Below, in pieces: positions 1 through 7,222 of a DNA stretch of 9,057 nucleotides; position 1 is the first letter of the stretch, and every line of letters begins with the position of its first letter. The position numbers and the translations under genes were made by a program. This DNA comes from Pseudomonadota bacterium (GTDB lineage Bacteria; Pseudomonadota; Gammaproteobacteria; Acidiferrobacterales; UBA6901), in the NCBI GenBank assembly GCA_021785795.1, contig JAJYEK010000149.1, positions 1-9,057 on the forward strand, written 5' to 3'. Below the pieces are notes generated by a model, which was not told where the DNA came from, did no database searches, and saw only the letters and a program-made list of their open reading frames with translations.

Positions 1-1
1 C

Positions 2-865
2 AGCTTTTCTCGTGCCGCACTCGAACTGCACCTGACCCAACCGGCGGTCTCGATGCAGATCAAGCAGCTTGAGGAAAACGTTGGCACCGCGCTGTTTGAG
101 CAACTGGGCAAGAAGATCTACCTGACTGACGCAGGGCACGAGCTGTCGCACTACAGCCGGGTGATCGCGCAGCAATTGACCGAGGCCGAGGCGGTGCTGG
201 ACGAGCTTAAGGGCTTGCGCCGCGGCAAGCTCAAGATCTCGGTCGCAAGTACCGCGAACTACCTGGCGCCGCGTCTGCTTGCGACGTTCAGCCAGCGCTT
301 TCCCGCCGCAACCGTCAAGCTGAACGTGACCAACCGCCAAGCCCTGTTGCGGCAGCTTGAAAACAACGAACTGGACATGGCCGTAATGGGCCGGCCCCCG
401 GAAGGGCTGGATCTAGTAGCGGAATCGTTTATGGAAAATCCGCTGGTGGTCATTGCCCCGGTCAACCACCCGCTCGCAGGCTGTCGCGCCATCCCGCTGG
501 CGCGACTCGGAGACGAGACCTTCCTGATCCGTGAGGAAGGGTCGGGAACGCGCATCGCGATGATGCGTTTTTTTGAAGCCAACCAGGTCAAACTCCAGGC
601 CGGCATGGAAATGAGCAGTGCCGAAGCCATCAAGCAGGCGGTCCAGGCCGGCCTCGGGCTTGGAGTGGTTTCGCTGTATACCGTTGAGCTCGAGCTGGAA
701 ACAAACCGCCTCAAGGTTCTGGACGTCCTGGGTTTTCCGATCCACCGGCACTGGTATATCGTGCATCGCAAGGACAAGCGTCTCTCCGCGATGGCACAGG
801 CATTCAAGAACTTTCTGCAGCAGGAAGCGGGCAATGTGGTGTGGCATCCCCGCCTGTCGGACTGA
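2..865 (+). CDS. cbbR: CbbR-like LysR-family transcriptional regulator (5' partial)
   Basis: LysR-type regulator, probably of CbbR type, which activates Calvin-cycle and inorganic-carbon uptake genes in response to metabolites such as phosphoglycerate, RuBP or NADPH. The frame is open from base 2, upstream of the first in-window ATG (53), and reads SFSRAALELHLTQPAVSMQI, the second half of the winged helix-turn-helix; that ATG is therefore internal. 287 residues are visible, against a usual ~310, so about 20 N-terminal residues lie outside. After the HTH come the linker helix (around GHELSHYSRVIAQQLTEAEA) and the substrate-binding domain from GKLKISVAS onward. The stretches LENNELDMAVMGRPPEGLDL and NPLVVIAPVNHPLAG are what I know from CbbR proteins. 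The gene is convergent with the carbon-uptake operon, ending 15 bases from its last gene. Family is certain; the CbbR assignment rests on motif memory and context. Confidence 0.9.
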   Translation, partial: SFSRAALELHLTQPAVSMQIKQLEENVGTALFEQLGKKIYLTDAGHELSHYSRVIAQQLTEAEAVLDELKGLRRGKLKISVASTANYLAPRLLATFSQRFPAATVKLNVTNRQALLRQLENNELDMAVMGRPPEGLDLVAESFMENPLVVIAPVNHPLAGCRAIPLARLGDETFLIREEGSGTRIAMMRFFEANQVKLQAGMEMSSAEAIKQAVQAGLGLGVVSLYTVELELETNRLKVLDVLGFPIHRHWYIVHRKDKRLSAMAQAFKNFLQQEAGNVVWHPRLSD

Positions 866-875
866 AGACGCGTCT
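866..875. other. 10-base palindrome in the cbbR / PII convergent gap
   Basis: AGACGCGTCT is a perfect 10-base palindrome filling most of the 15-base gap between the two convergent stop codons. It has no loop and no following T-run, so it is not a convincing terminator by itself. Neither convergent transcript shows a recognisable intrinsic terminator here. Confidence 0.35.
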
Positions 876-880
876 GGGCA

Positions 881-1207
881 TCAGGACTTGAATTTCACGA
901 GGCGACTCACCTGGATGTCCGATATGAACACGACGCCGGTGTGCTTGTTGAAAAACGGCGCGAATCCCTCGAGGATCGGTTCCACTAGCTCACCAGGCAC
1001 GGCGACGATGATCATGATGAGCACCGCTTCCTCATTGAACATGAGGTGTCCCTCATGGAAGCCGTGCCGTCCCTTGCCGGATAGACTTCCGACGATCGTA
1101 TAGCCGGTCACTCCTGCCCGGTCCAGGAGATCGGTCGCGAACTCTTGGTGTGCGCCTTCGATAATGATCTCAAGTTTCTTCAGCGGACTGAGATTCAGAT
1201 TGTTCAT
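881..1207 (-). CDS. PII-like signalling protein of the dab operon
   Basis: 108-residue protein resembling PII-type regulators (GlnB/SbtB superfamily, ferredoxin-like trimeric fold) encoded beside inorganic-carbon transporters in autotrophs. The beta-alpha-beta pattern is visible: KKLEIIIEGAHQEFATDLLDR (residues 10-30), GVTGYTIVG (32-40), a loop GKGRHGFHEGHL (44-55), a hydrophobic strand AVLIMIIVAV (61-70), helix PGELVEPILEGFAPFF and final strand GVVFISDIQVSRL (91-103). It lacks the canonical T-loop uridylylation tyrosine context and the usual B-loop TGxxGDGKIFV, so it is not a standard GlnB/GlnK. It is the last gene of the dab operon, 15 bases after dabA, with a GGAG ribosome-binding site (complement of 1215-1218) 7 bases before the ATG. 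By analogy with SbtB and the carboxysome PII protein, it probably binds a nucleotide or bicarbonate and modulates the DAB transporter; that role is inference. Confidence 0.8.
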   Translation of the reverse strand: MNNLNLSPLKKLEIIIEGAHQEFATDLLDRAGVTGYTIVGSLSGKGRHGFHEGHLMFNEEAVLIMIIVAVPGELVEPILEGFAPFFNKHTGVVFISDIQVSRLVKFKS

Positions 1208-1222
1208 GCGTGAACTCCGTCT

Positions 1223-4200
1223 TTAGGCAGCCATACCGGCCGCTGTCAGGTTGCGCCAGCCACCGTCCGCAAACAGGTGCAAGGTTCCGGTTTCCGGATC
1301 GGCGACGACGACATGCACCCAGCCGTTGAGTGCAAGACTGCGGATCTGCGCCACACCCTCCAGTGCCGCACTCGCATGCGCGATCGGTGCTTCGATCACT
1401 GCGAGCAGGCGCAAGGGCTCGTGATAGGGCCGGCCGTCCCGCAGCACGGTCTGGGCAGGCAGACCGGTGCGCAGGTCCGACAGATTTCCGGTCATCACCG
1501 CGAACCGGCCCGCAACGTTATGGTAGACCTTGCTTCCGCTGCCGTAGTGCTCGTTGTCCACGGCCGAAAAATAATGCTCCATATTAATCCATTGCCCGAC
1601 GACGAGCGGCCCGGTGAGAATATTTTCCAGCAGCCGGCCTTTGGGGTCACAGTGATAATCGTACGACTGCAAAAAGACCCGCCCCTCCAGATTCATGGAC
1701 TCAGTGAGATGACGTCTGCCAATCACCATCGCCGCGTTCCCGGAAAGACCCCATTCAGGACGCACCTGGGACCAGTCCATCGAGTTGCGGTTGGCAAGAC
1801 TCAGGGCCACGGCTGGCTCCACCTTGCCGGCACCCAGCGTCGCCATCCGCTCCGCAGCACACAGACGCGTGGCGGCCACCAGACCATTACTGAGCCGTTC
1901 TGCGTACACGAGATGACTCGGCGGCAGCAGATCGAGGTCATGGAGCCGTAACTCGTCGGTGGTCGTGTTGTGGAGTACCGGAACGAACCAGGCGTCATCC
2001 GCGATCCGGATCCCCTGAGCACGCAGACATTCCCGCACCGCGGGCTTGTTCGCCATCTGCGCCAGCACCCGCGCACTGGTGATGCCATGGTTGCCTCCGC
2101 AGGCACCGCAATCAAGCGCCGATTCGTAGGGATTGTTTTCGGACGTGCTCCCATGCCCGACCAGCAGTACGAATCGCGAGAATCCTTCGGTCAAGCCTAT
2201 CGACCTCAGCGCAGTGCTGACGAAGCGCACCTGCTCGTCCAGCGTAAAACCGATGCGGCCGAGCCGCTCCATCTGCAGCTGGGCATACCCGCGGTTAATG
2301 CGGTAGATGCGCTGCAGACGCTCTATGAATCGGCTTTCGACCGACGCATCAAGACCCCTCTGCCGCGCAAATTCGGTCGTCCCCTCACAGTGACCGAGCG
2401 CGGTCTCGCGCAGCTCGCGGACCATCTCGTCAGTGATGGCCTCCCGGCGGACACCGAGCTCCCGTCCGACCGCTTTGACGATCATGGCGCGCTGCAGTGC
2501 CCGGACAATCGAGTCGGCCTGCTCCCGCGACAGCTTGTCCAGCAGCAGCCGGCTCGTGCCCTTTTTGCCGTGCAGCCGCTGGCGCCACCGGTTATAAGCC
2601 ACCGGCGAGAGGCTTCGGCCAAACATATCGAACCCGAAGAGCAGGCCGATCGCCTCGACCGTCACGTACGGCGACAGCAAAGATGCCTTCAGTTCGTGAA
2701 ATATCTGCTCCAGCACGGAAACGAATGCCTGATCCTCCGCCTGGGTGGCAATCGACAACTCCAGTACCAGATTCTTGGGTGTCACGATCACGGGGCACAG
2801 ATGCATCTCGCTGCCTTTCTCGAGACCGATAAAGCTCACCGGCACCCCGAAAAATCCGGCAATGCCGAAGGTCTGATAGTCTCCCACGTTTTCCAGACGA
2901 CGGCGGATACGCTCCGAGCGCACATCGATACAGAACATCGCCTGAGCAAAGGGCCGCTTCTCCGCCGGCACCGGAGCGGCGCGATTGAGTCCGGCGAGCA
3001 GCCGTCTCCTGAATCCCGCTTCGTGCGCATTAAGCCACATCATGCCTTCCTGCGCCTCAAATCGGACCAGGATATCCAATAGCTGGCCGATTTCCGCGGT
3101 GCTCAGGGCATCAAACGCTGCCGTGAGCCCGGCGCGGACCGCGAGATCTGTCAGATAGGCGGCGTGGCGCCTTGCGACGTGTCCGCGCTTGCGCATCAGA
3201 TACTCCGGCAGCAGTTGCCGAAGTTGCGCCTGACGCCGGGCGAGGATCCCGTCCTCCACGGCAAACGCCATGGCCGGCAGCACCCTTCCGCTGAAAAATT
3301 CGTGCCGCAGATAGGCTTCTTCGGGGTGCTGCTCGATAAACTGGGCAAGCTCCACGAGGTTCGCCGGGATCCCCGTGCGCGCGGCGTGTTCACGCAACAG
3401 CGCGAGCGCAAGCACCAGGCGCAGGGCCAAGTAGTCCACGAGATCAGCAGGATAATTCCGGCTCCAATGGTAGTTCTTGGCGCTGGCCCTCCAGCGCATA
3501 AACCCCGCCCAGCCATGCAAGCGGGTGAACTCGCCCGTGAAATAGTCGATCCAGGTATCCTCCGGTATGCCAAGCTCGCCCATGACGTAACTGATGATGC
3601 CTTCCGGGGTCTCGTCCCGCGCGAGGATGTTCTTGATCTGCAATCCGCGGATAAACAGTCGCAGATTGTGTCGCGCGACCGCGCTCCAGCTCGCAAAAAG
3701 GCCCTTTTCCCGGCCGGGCATCTGCCACACTGACTGGCCTTCATCAAAGAAGTCAAGACAGCTCTTGATCACGAGCTCATCCAGCGTGTCGCCAATCCTG
3801 GTACCGAACAGCTGATCGACCGCGGCATAGAGCGGCCGCTTCCCGAGAACCTCGTGCTTGACAGCGGCGACGAACGACGCGGCATCGACGTCCAGTTGCG
3901 GCAGCGGCAGTCCGTGCAGCGTCGCATGAACGTCCTGTCCGGTCGCGGATGCCTCTAAGCTGAGCGGTTGCGGCAACTCGGTCAGGAGTGTCATCAACAG
4001 CCGGGGGAGCGCGAACTGTCCCGCTAATGGCTGCTCCGCAGCAAATCGTGCGACCGCGGACTCGAGCGCTCCACGATCGACCTTACCCAGCGCAAGATAG
4101 CCCTGGTACACGTGACGCGACAGAAAGCCGCGGCCATGAAACAGGCGCTCCCCCTCTGCCACCGCCTGCTCAAACGGCAGATGCTCCAAACCTTGCAGCG

Positions 4201-4306
4201 GATTATGGTGAATGAAGGTGCGCATCGGCCAGAAGTAGCTGATCGGCTCACCCGCCACGTGAGCCATCGCGCGGATCTTGAGATGGCGTCCGAGGGGAAG
4301 ACTCAC
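1223..4306 (-). CDS. dabA: DabA, carbonic-anhydrase-like subunit of the DAB inorganic-carbon pump (long form, DUF2309)
   Basis: Cytoplasmic zinc subunit of the DabAB complex, which hydrates CO2 to bicarbonate vectorially using the cation gradient and feeds Rubisco. From the GTG at 4306 it has 1027 residues. The beta-carbonic-anhydrase-like site is complete: MFCIDVRSERIRRR gives Cys459, Asp461 and Arg463, LLVGHGSTSENNP gives His718, and DCGACGGNHG gives Cys733, with a further Cys736. The His-Cys spacing of 15 matches H524/C539 of Halothiobacillus DabA2 as I recall it. Extra length lies before the first Cys and between Cys459 and His718, marking the long subclass. An upstream ATG (4363) is in frame, but GGAGG (complement of 4313-4317) lies 6 bases before the GTG, which overlaps the preceding gene's stop as GTGA; I therefore chose GTG. 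It is third in the operon and presumably translationally coupled to the upstream membrane gene. Confidence 0.95.
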   Translation of the reverse strand: MSLPLGRHLKIRAMAHVAGEPISYFWPMRTFIHHNPLQGLEHLPFEQAVAEGERLFHGRGFLSRHVYQGYLALGKVDRGALESAVARFAAEQPLAGQFALPRLLMTLLTELPQPLSLEASATGQDVHATLHGLPLPQLDVDAASFVAAVKHEVLGKRPLYAAVDQLFGTRIGDTLDELVIKSCLDFFDEGQSVWQMPGREKGLFASWSAVARHNLRLFIRGLQIKNILARDETPEGIISYVMGELGIPEDTWIDYFTGEFTRLHGWAGFMRWRASAKNYHWSRNYPADLVDYLALRLVLALALLREHAARTGIPANLVELAQFIEQHPEEAYLRHEFFSGRVLPAMAFAVEDGILARRQAQLRQLLPEYLMRKRGHVARRHAAYLTDLAVRAGLTAAFDALSTAEIGQLLDILVRFEAQEGMMWLNAHEAGFRRRLLAGLNRAAPVPAEKRPFAQAMFCIDVRSERIRRRLENVGDYQTFGIAGFFGVPVSFIGLEKGSEMHLCPVIVTPKNLVLELSIATQAEDQAFVSVLEQIFHELKASLLSPYVTVEAIGLLFGFDMFGRSLSPVAYNRWRQRLHGKKGTSRLLLDKLSREQADSIVRALQRAMIVKAVGRELGVRREAITDEMVRELRETALGHCEGTTEFARQRGLDASVESRFIERLQRIYRINRGYAQLQMERLGRIGFTLDEQVRFVSTALRSIGLTEGFSRFVLLVGHGSTSENNPYESALDCGACGGNHGITSARVLAQMANKPAVRECLRAQGIRIADDAWFVPVLHNTTTDELRLHDLDLLPPSHLVYAERLSNGLVAATRLCAAERMATLGAGKVEPAVALSLANRNSMDWSQVRPEWGLSGNAAMVIGRRHLTESMNLEGRVFLQSYDYHCDPKGRLLENILTGPLVVGQWINMEHYFSAVDNEHYGSGSKVYHNVAGRFAVMTGNLSDLRTGLPAQTVLRDGRPYHEPLRLLAVIEAPIAHASAALEGVAQIRSLALNGWVHVVVADPETGTLHLFADGGWRNLTAAGMAA

Positions 4307-5046
4307 AGGCGGCCTCCGGCAAGATAAATGCCCAACACGGTAAATACTGCGAGCGCGATCCAAAGCGCTGACGCCGCGCCGCGTCCAATGTCGGACACCC
4401 CGACCTCACGCGGTGTCCCGAACACAAACCCCTGCAGAAGCCTCGCGGCGCCCCAGCCCCAGATCAGCCATACCCCGAGGACCGTCACCACGCCGGCAGC
4501 ATCCAGTCCCCGGAGCAGACTCCACAGCGCAAAAAACGCGGGTGAGGGCGCAGTCGCGATCGCACTCAGCACCGTGAGCGCCAAAGCAAGCGACAGGCGC
4601 GGCATCGACTGGCCGAGGCCCGGACAGAGTTTGGCATACGCGGCACCGAAGCGGTGGGTCAAGGGCCCGGTAAATCCGGCGAGCAGCGCTGCCGGAAGGC
4701 TAAACCAAACAACGAACAAACCGACGTCGGCAAGCGTCGCGCCGCCGGTCACTGGGCTCCACGTGAGTGCTAGGGAAGAGCATGCAAGGAAGCCGGCGTA
4801 GGTTCCCAGGTCCGACACCGTCAGCAGGCGCAGGGCGTAAAGACCGGCGCTCCCCAGCGCCCAAGGCAGGAATGCTTGGGGTGCCGCATTGCCGCCGAGG
4901 TGTACTGCCGCAACGCCGATCTGTGGCCACAACAGGATGAACGCTGACCGGGCCACCGGATGCCGCAGCCGCCCAAGCAGGGTATTGAACACGATGCTCA
5001 GCGGAAACAGCGGCAGGAACAGCGTGGCAACAATCAGCCAGGCCAT
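4303..5046 (-). CDS. Uncharacterised multi-pass membrane protein between dabB and dabA
   Basis: I do not recognise a named family. From the ATG at 5046 it has 247 residues and is very hydrophobic, with about 7-8 predicted transmembrane segments: residues ~2-24 (starting AWLIVATLFLPLFPLSIVF), 32-52, 54-76, 79-95, 102-124, 150-176, 181-208 and 225-245. Charged residues are few and mostly in short loops (for example GRLRHPVAR and GTPREVGVSDIGRG). It starts one base after the dabB stop and its own stop overlaps the dabA GTG, so it sits inside the dab transcription unit and is probably made stoichiometrically with the pump. A plausible role is an accessory membrane subunit joining the long DabA to DabB, or an added ion-path subunit; this is inference. 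An in-frame ATG at 5070 would add MSGCDGCD and overlap dabB by 23 bases, but no Shine-Dalgarno is visible there; GGGTG before 5046 is weak too, so the start is uncertain. Confidence 0.8.
   Translation of the reverse strand: MAWLIVATLFLPLFPLSIVFNTLLGRLRHPVARSAFILLWPQIGVAAVHLGGNAAPQAFLPWALGSAGLYALRLLTVSDLGTYAGFLACSSLALTWSPVTGGATLADVGLFVVWFSLPAALLAGFTGPLTHRFGAAYAKLCPGLGQSMPRLSLALALTVLSAIATAPSPAFFALWSLLRGLDAAGVVTVLGVWLIWGWGAARLLQGFVFGTPREVGVSDIGRGAASALWIALAVFTVLGIYLAGGRL
4313..4317 (-). promoter_or_regulatory. Ribosome-binding site that decides the dabA start
   Basis: On the minus strand GGAGGCCGCCTGTGAGT places a consensus GGAGG 6 bases before a GTG that shares GTGA with the preceding stop. This supports GTG at 4306 over the in-frame ATG at 4363, which would overlap the upstream gene by 61 bases. 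Confidence 0.75.
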
Positions 5047-5047
5047 A

Positions 5048-6730
5048 TCACACCCATCGCAGCCAGACATTCAGGCGCCGTGACGACCCGAGCACGACGT
5101 GAGTCAGCCATGCGTACACGTCAGAGACATAGAATTCGCGCGACATCAGCGAATACAGCGCGAGCTTTGCCGCGGGAACGTTGTTGCCGTTCTTGTGGCC
5201 CTGGTGGCCGGAATAGAAGGTGGCAAACCAACCAACGACAGCCGCCACCGTAATCAGTGACATCAGCACCTCAAACGTCGAAGCGCTGATGCTCGCGGCC
5301 GCGTAGATCCGACTGCTCAAGAGACGATTCGGATACAGCAGCAGTCCGAAGGCGTGCTCCATGACGGTGTATCCGGCTACAACGATCATCAGCGACACAA
5401 TGATCCAGGACATCAGCCGCCAGGGATTGTCCGCACGCAGCCGGTAAGTCACGAACAGCAGCTGCGCACCCGTGACCCATCCGAAAAACAGCAGGACGAC
5501 GGCGCCCTGCCGGACCACGAGGTTATCGCCCACCAGCCAGTGCGACAACGTGAAAATCAGGAACGGCACCACCACCGTAATGGCAGCGGCCAGTATCCAG
5601 GGCTGGCGCGCACCGACCGGCTTTCGCTCCACCACGAAGGTGTACACATCATCGTGCGGGACTCCGTCCTGCTTGCGCGCGCTTCCGATGACATTGCCCG
5701 ACCCCAGAAACAGCGTGCCCTTGAACACACCGTGCGCGATCAAATGATAAATCGCGAGCGGAAAAGCCCCTACCCCGCACTCGACCAGCATGAAGCCCAT
5801 CTGGCCCATCGTGGAATAACCGAGCGCCTTCTTGATATCGTTCTGCATCAGCATGAGCGCAGACCCAAGCAGGGCTGTGATGAGACCCACCACGAAGATG
5901 AGGTGTAGCGCCGGGCCCGCGTACACAAAAACCGGCGCGAAACGGTTGATGATAAAACCCCCGGCATTGACGATACCGGCGTGCATCAGCACCGAGACCG
6001 GCGTCGGGCCTTCCATGGTGTAGGGCAGCCAGCTGTTTAAGGGAAACTGCGCGGAGCGCGCAAAGGCCGACAGACCGACAAGGAAACCGATCGTGAGCGG
6101 CAACGACATCCCGAAGAGTCCAGGGCTTGTCGGAGTCCTCGCGATATGCGCGAACAGCGACGGCAGCGACAACGTACCGTAAGCCTGATAGAGCAGAACC
6201 GCGGCCAGAATGAGTGGCAGGTCGCCAAAGCGGTAGGTAAAATACGTCCAGAATGCGTAGCGCTCCGCCGCCGGCCGCCCCAGATCGTGCCCGAGCAGGA
6301 AATAAAGCAGCACACCCACGAGCTGCCAAGCGATGAGCAGCGTAATAAGATCGCCTGCAAACACCATCAGCAGAAGCGCCACGGCCATCAGGTCAAGCAG
6401 TGCAAAGAAGCGCGCGTACCCGGGTTCCTCCACCATGTAGCGCACCGAGTAGATACGCACGATGAGACCAATCCCGGACACCAGCACCGCCATGACCTCG
6501 CCGAGCTTGTCGACGTAAAGGCTACCCCACGGGAGCGATGCAGCGAGGCGGTACAGAGGCCGGGTGCCAGGATCCAGTATGAGCACCGCCACCGCCAGCA
6601 ATAGGGTCAGCAGACTGAAGATGACACTGACCGTGGCAACACGCTTGCCGAGGACCGCAGCCCCAGCGGTCACCACGGATGCCGACAGCAAGGGCAATAT
6701 CACGAGCAGGACGACCGTCAGCCGCTCCAT
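5048..6730 (-). CDS. dabB: DabB, NuoL/MrpA-like cation-conducting membrane subunit of the DAB pump
   Basis: Membrane subunit of DabAB, in the proton-antiporter (NuoL/NdhF/MrpA) family, that couples cation movement to DabA. 560 residues from the second Met. It is strongly hydrophobic, with many transmembrane helices. Family landmarks (numbered from this start): IYSVRYM near 93-99; WQLVGVLLYFLLGHD around 135-149; SAQFPLNSWLPYTMEGPTPV around 226-245 followed by SVLMHAGIVNAGGF; DIKKALGYSTMGQMGFM around 298-314; IYHLIAHGVFKGTLFLG around 327-343. The conserved TM5 Glu of NuoL is Gln136 here and the TM7 Lys is Arg225. Start choice: GGAGG (complement of 6739-6743) is 8 bases before the ATG at 6730 but only 2 before the ATG at 6736. 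It is the first gene of the dab operon and is followed one base later by the unknown membrane gene. Databases often mislabel such genes NADH dehydrogenase subunit 5; no other Nuo genes are present. Confidence 0.93.
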   Translation of the reverse strand: MERLTVVLLVILPLLSASVVTAGAAVLGKRVATVSVIFSLLTLLLAVAVLILDPGTRPLYRLAASLPWGSLYVDKLGEVMAVLVSGIGLIVRIYSVRYMVEEPGYARFFALLDLMAVALLLMVFAGDLITLLIAWQLVGVLLYFLLGHDLGRPAAERYAFWTYFTYRFGDLPLILAAVLLYQAYGTLSLPSLFAHIARTPTSPGLFGMSLPLTIGFLVGLSAFARSAQFPLNSWLPYTMEGPTPVSVLMHAGIVNAGGFIINRFAPVFVYAGPALHLIFVVGLITALLGSALMLMQNDIKKALGYSTMGQMGFMLVECGVGAFPLAIYHLIAHGVFKGTLFLGSGNVIGSARKQDGVPHDDVYTFVVERKPVGARQPWILAAAITVVVPFLIFTLSHWLVGDNLVVRQGAVVLLFFGWVTGAQLLFVTYRLRADNPWRLMSWIIVSLMIVVAGYTVMEHAFGLLLYPNRLLSSRIYAAASISASTFEVLMSLITVAAVVGWFATFYSGHQGHKNGNNVPAAKLALYSLMSREFYVSDVYAWLTHVVLGSSRRLNVWLRWV

Positions 6731-6738
6731 GGGCATGA

Positions 6739-6743
6739 CCTCC
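6739..6743 (-). promoter_or_regulatory. Ribosome-binding site that decides the dabB start
   Basis: On the minus strand the sequence reads GGGGAGGTCATGCCCATGGA. GGAGG is 8 bases from the second ATG (6730) and only 2 from the first (6736), so MERLTVVLL is the likelier N-terminus. Confidence 0.65.
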
Positions 6744-6745
6744 CC

Positions 6746-7082
6746 TGACTGCTACAGCGGAGCACGACCGCGCGCAGCCGGCCCTCCCTGTCTGAATCCG
6801 CGCACACCCGCCTGAGAACCTGTCGCCGAACCGAAGCCATGCAATACATTTCTTATTTTGAATGAGGGAATCCGTGTTACGACAGCGCCAGTCAATAGAA
6901 CGGACACATGCTAAAACGTTTTATGTATAAACAAAAGTCTAACGTTCTTGATAGAAACAAAAGATTTTTTGGGTCATCGTTGATTAGTGTGGGTAACAAC
7001 AGAGTGTTTTTGCCATGTCAACGCGGGCTTTACAGTGGTTTTGTCGGAATTTATCGGAGCTGATTTCTGGCATGATGGCCGC
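6746..7082. promoter_or_regulatory. Upstream region of the dab operon with AT-rich core and palindrome
   Basis: No convincing gene lies here. The part from about 6840 to 7000 is much more AT-rich than the flanking genes, as expected of a control region. It contains the perfect 12-base palindrome TAAAACGTTTTA (6912-6923), directly followed by TTATGTATAA (6921-6930, arms TTAT/ATAA), and a second AACGTT at 6941-6946, 26 bases after the first. On the minus strand a TTGACT (complement of 6890-6895) could be a -35 box for dabB, but no good -10 lies at the right distance. A CbbR (LysR-type, T-N11-A) site is expected in such a position, but I could not single one out with confidence. Confidence 0.45.
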
Positions 7083-7222
7083 ATGGCTACCCCACGCAAA
7101 CGCCGCCGGCTGGCGGAGACATACACCTTCCGTGGGTTCCGTACGTCGGCGACGGTACAGGGTCTCTTCGGCGATTCGCGAGCACGCCTCGTTACGCTCC
7201 TCAGGCAGGAAAAAACAGTCCG
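7083..7222 (+). pseudogene. Fragment of a transposase-associated ORF (possibly ISL3-related)
   Basis: From the ATG at 7083 the frame reads MATPRKRRRLAETYTFRGFR followed by TSATVQGLFGDSRARLVTLL. I recall similar short ORFs (basic PRKRR start, TYTFxGFR, GxFGDxxARxxxL) next to or overlapping transposase genes, perhaps of the ISL3 family, but cannot confirm this here. The likeness ends near a run of six A (7210-7215), where the neighbouring frame (GRKKQSG) would continue it better, suggesting a frameshift. Beyond this point all frames give low-complexity Arg/Ser/Pro-rich translations typical of non-coding DNA. Probably a decayed remnant of a mobile element. Confidence 0.3.

Noticed and set aside
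866..880. Intrinsic terminator between cbbR and the PII-like gene
   Set aside because: The palindrome is loopless and no T-run follows on either strand.
618..1103. 161-codon plus-strand frame across the end of the LysR gene and the PII-like gene
   Set aside because: It is out of frame with a clear LysR protein and antisense to the PII-like gene; low-quality translation.
1970..3082. 370-codon open frame on the plus strand inside dabA
   Set aside because: It is antisense to dabA, whose zinc motifs and family match are clear; the translation is His/Arg/Pro-rich shadow sequence with no family signal.
4307..4363. dabA extension to the in-frame ATG at 4363
   Set aside because: It would overlap the upstream membrane gene by 61 bases and add a Cys/Arg-rich stretch unlike DabA, whereas GGAGG sits at the right distance from the GTG at 4306.
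5048..6730. Reading dabB as part of a respiratory complex I (nuoL)
   Set aside because: No other nuo genes are nearby and it is co-transcribed with a DUF2309 dabA, which identifies a DAB pump.
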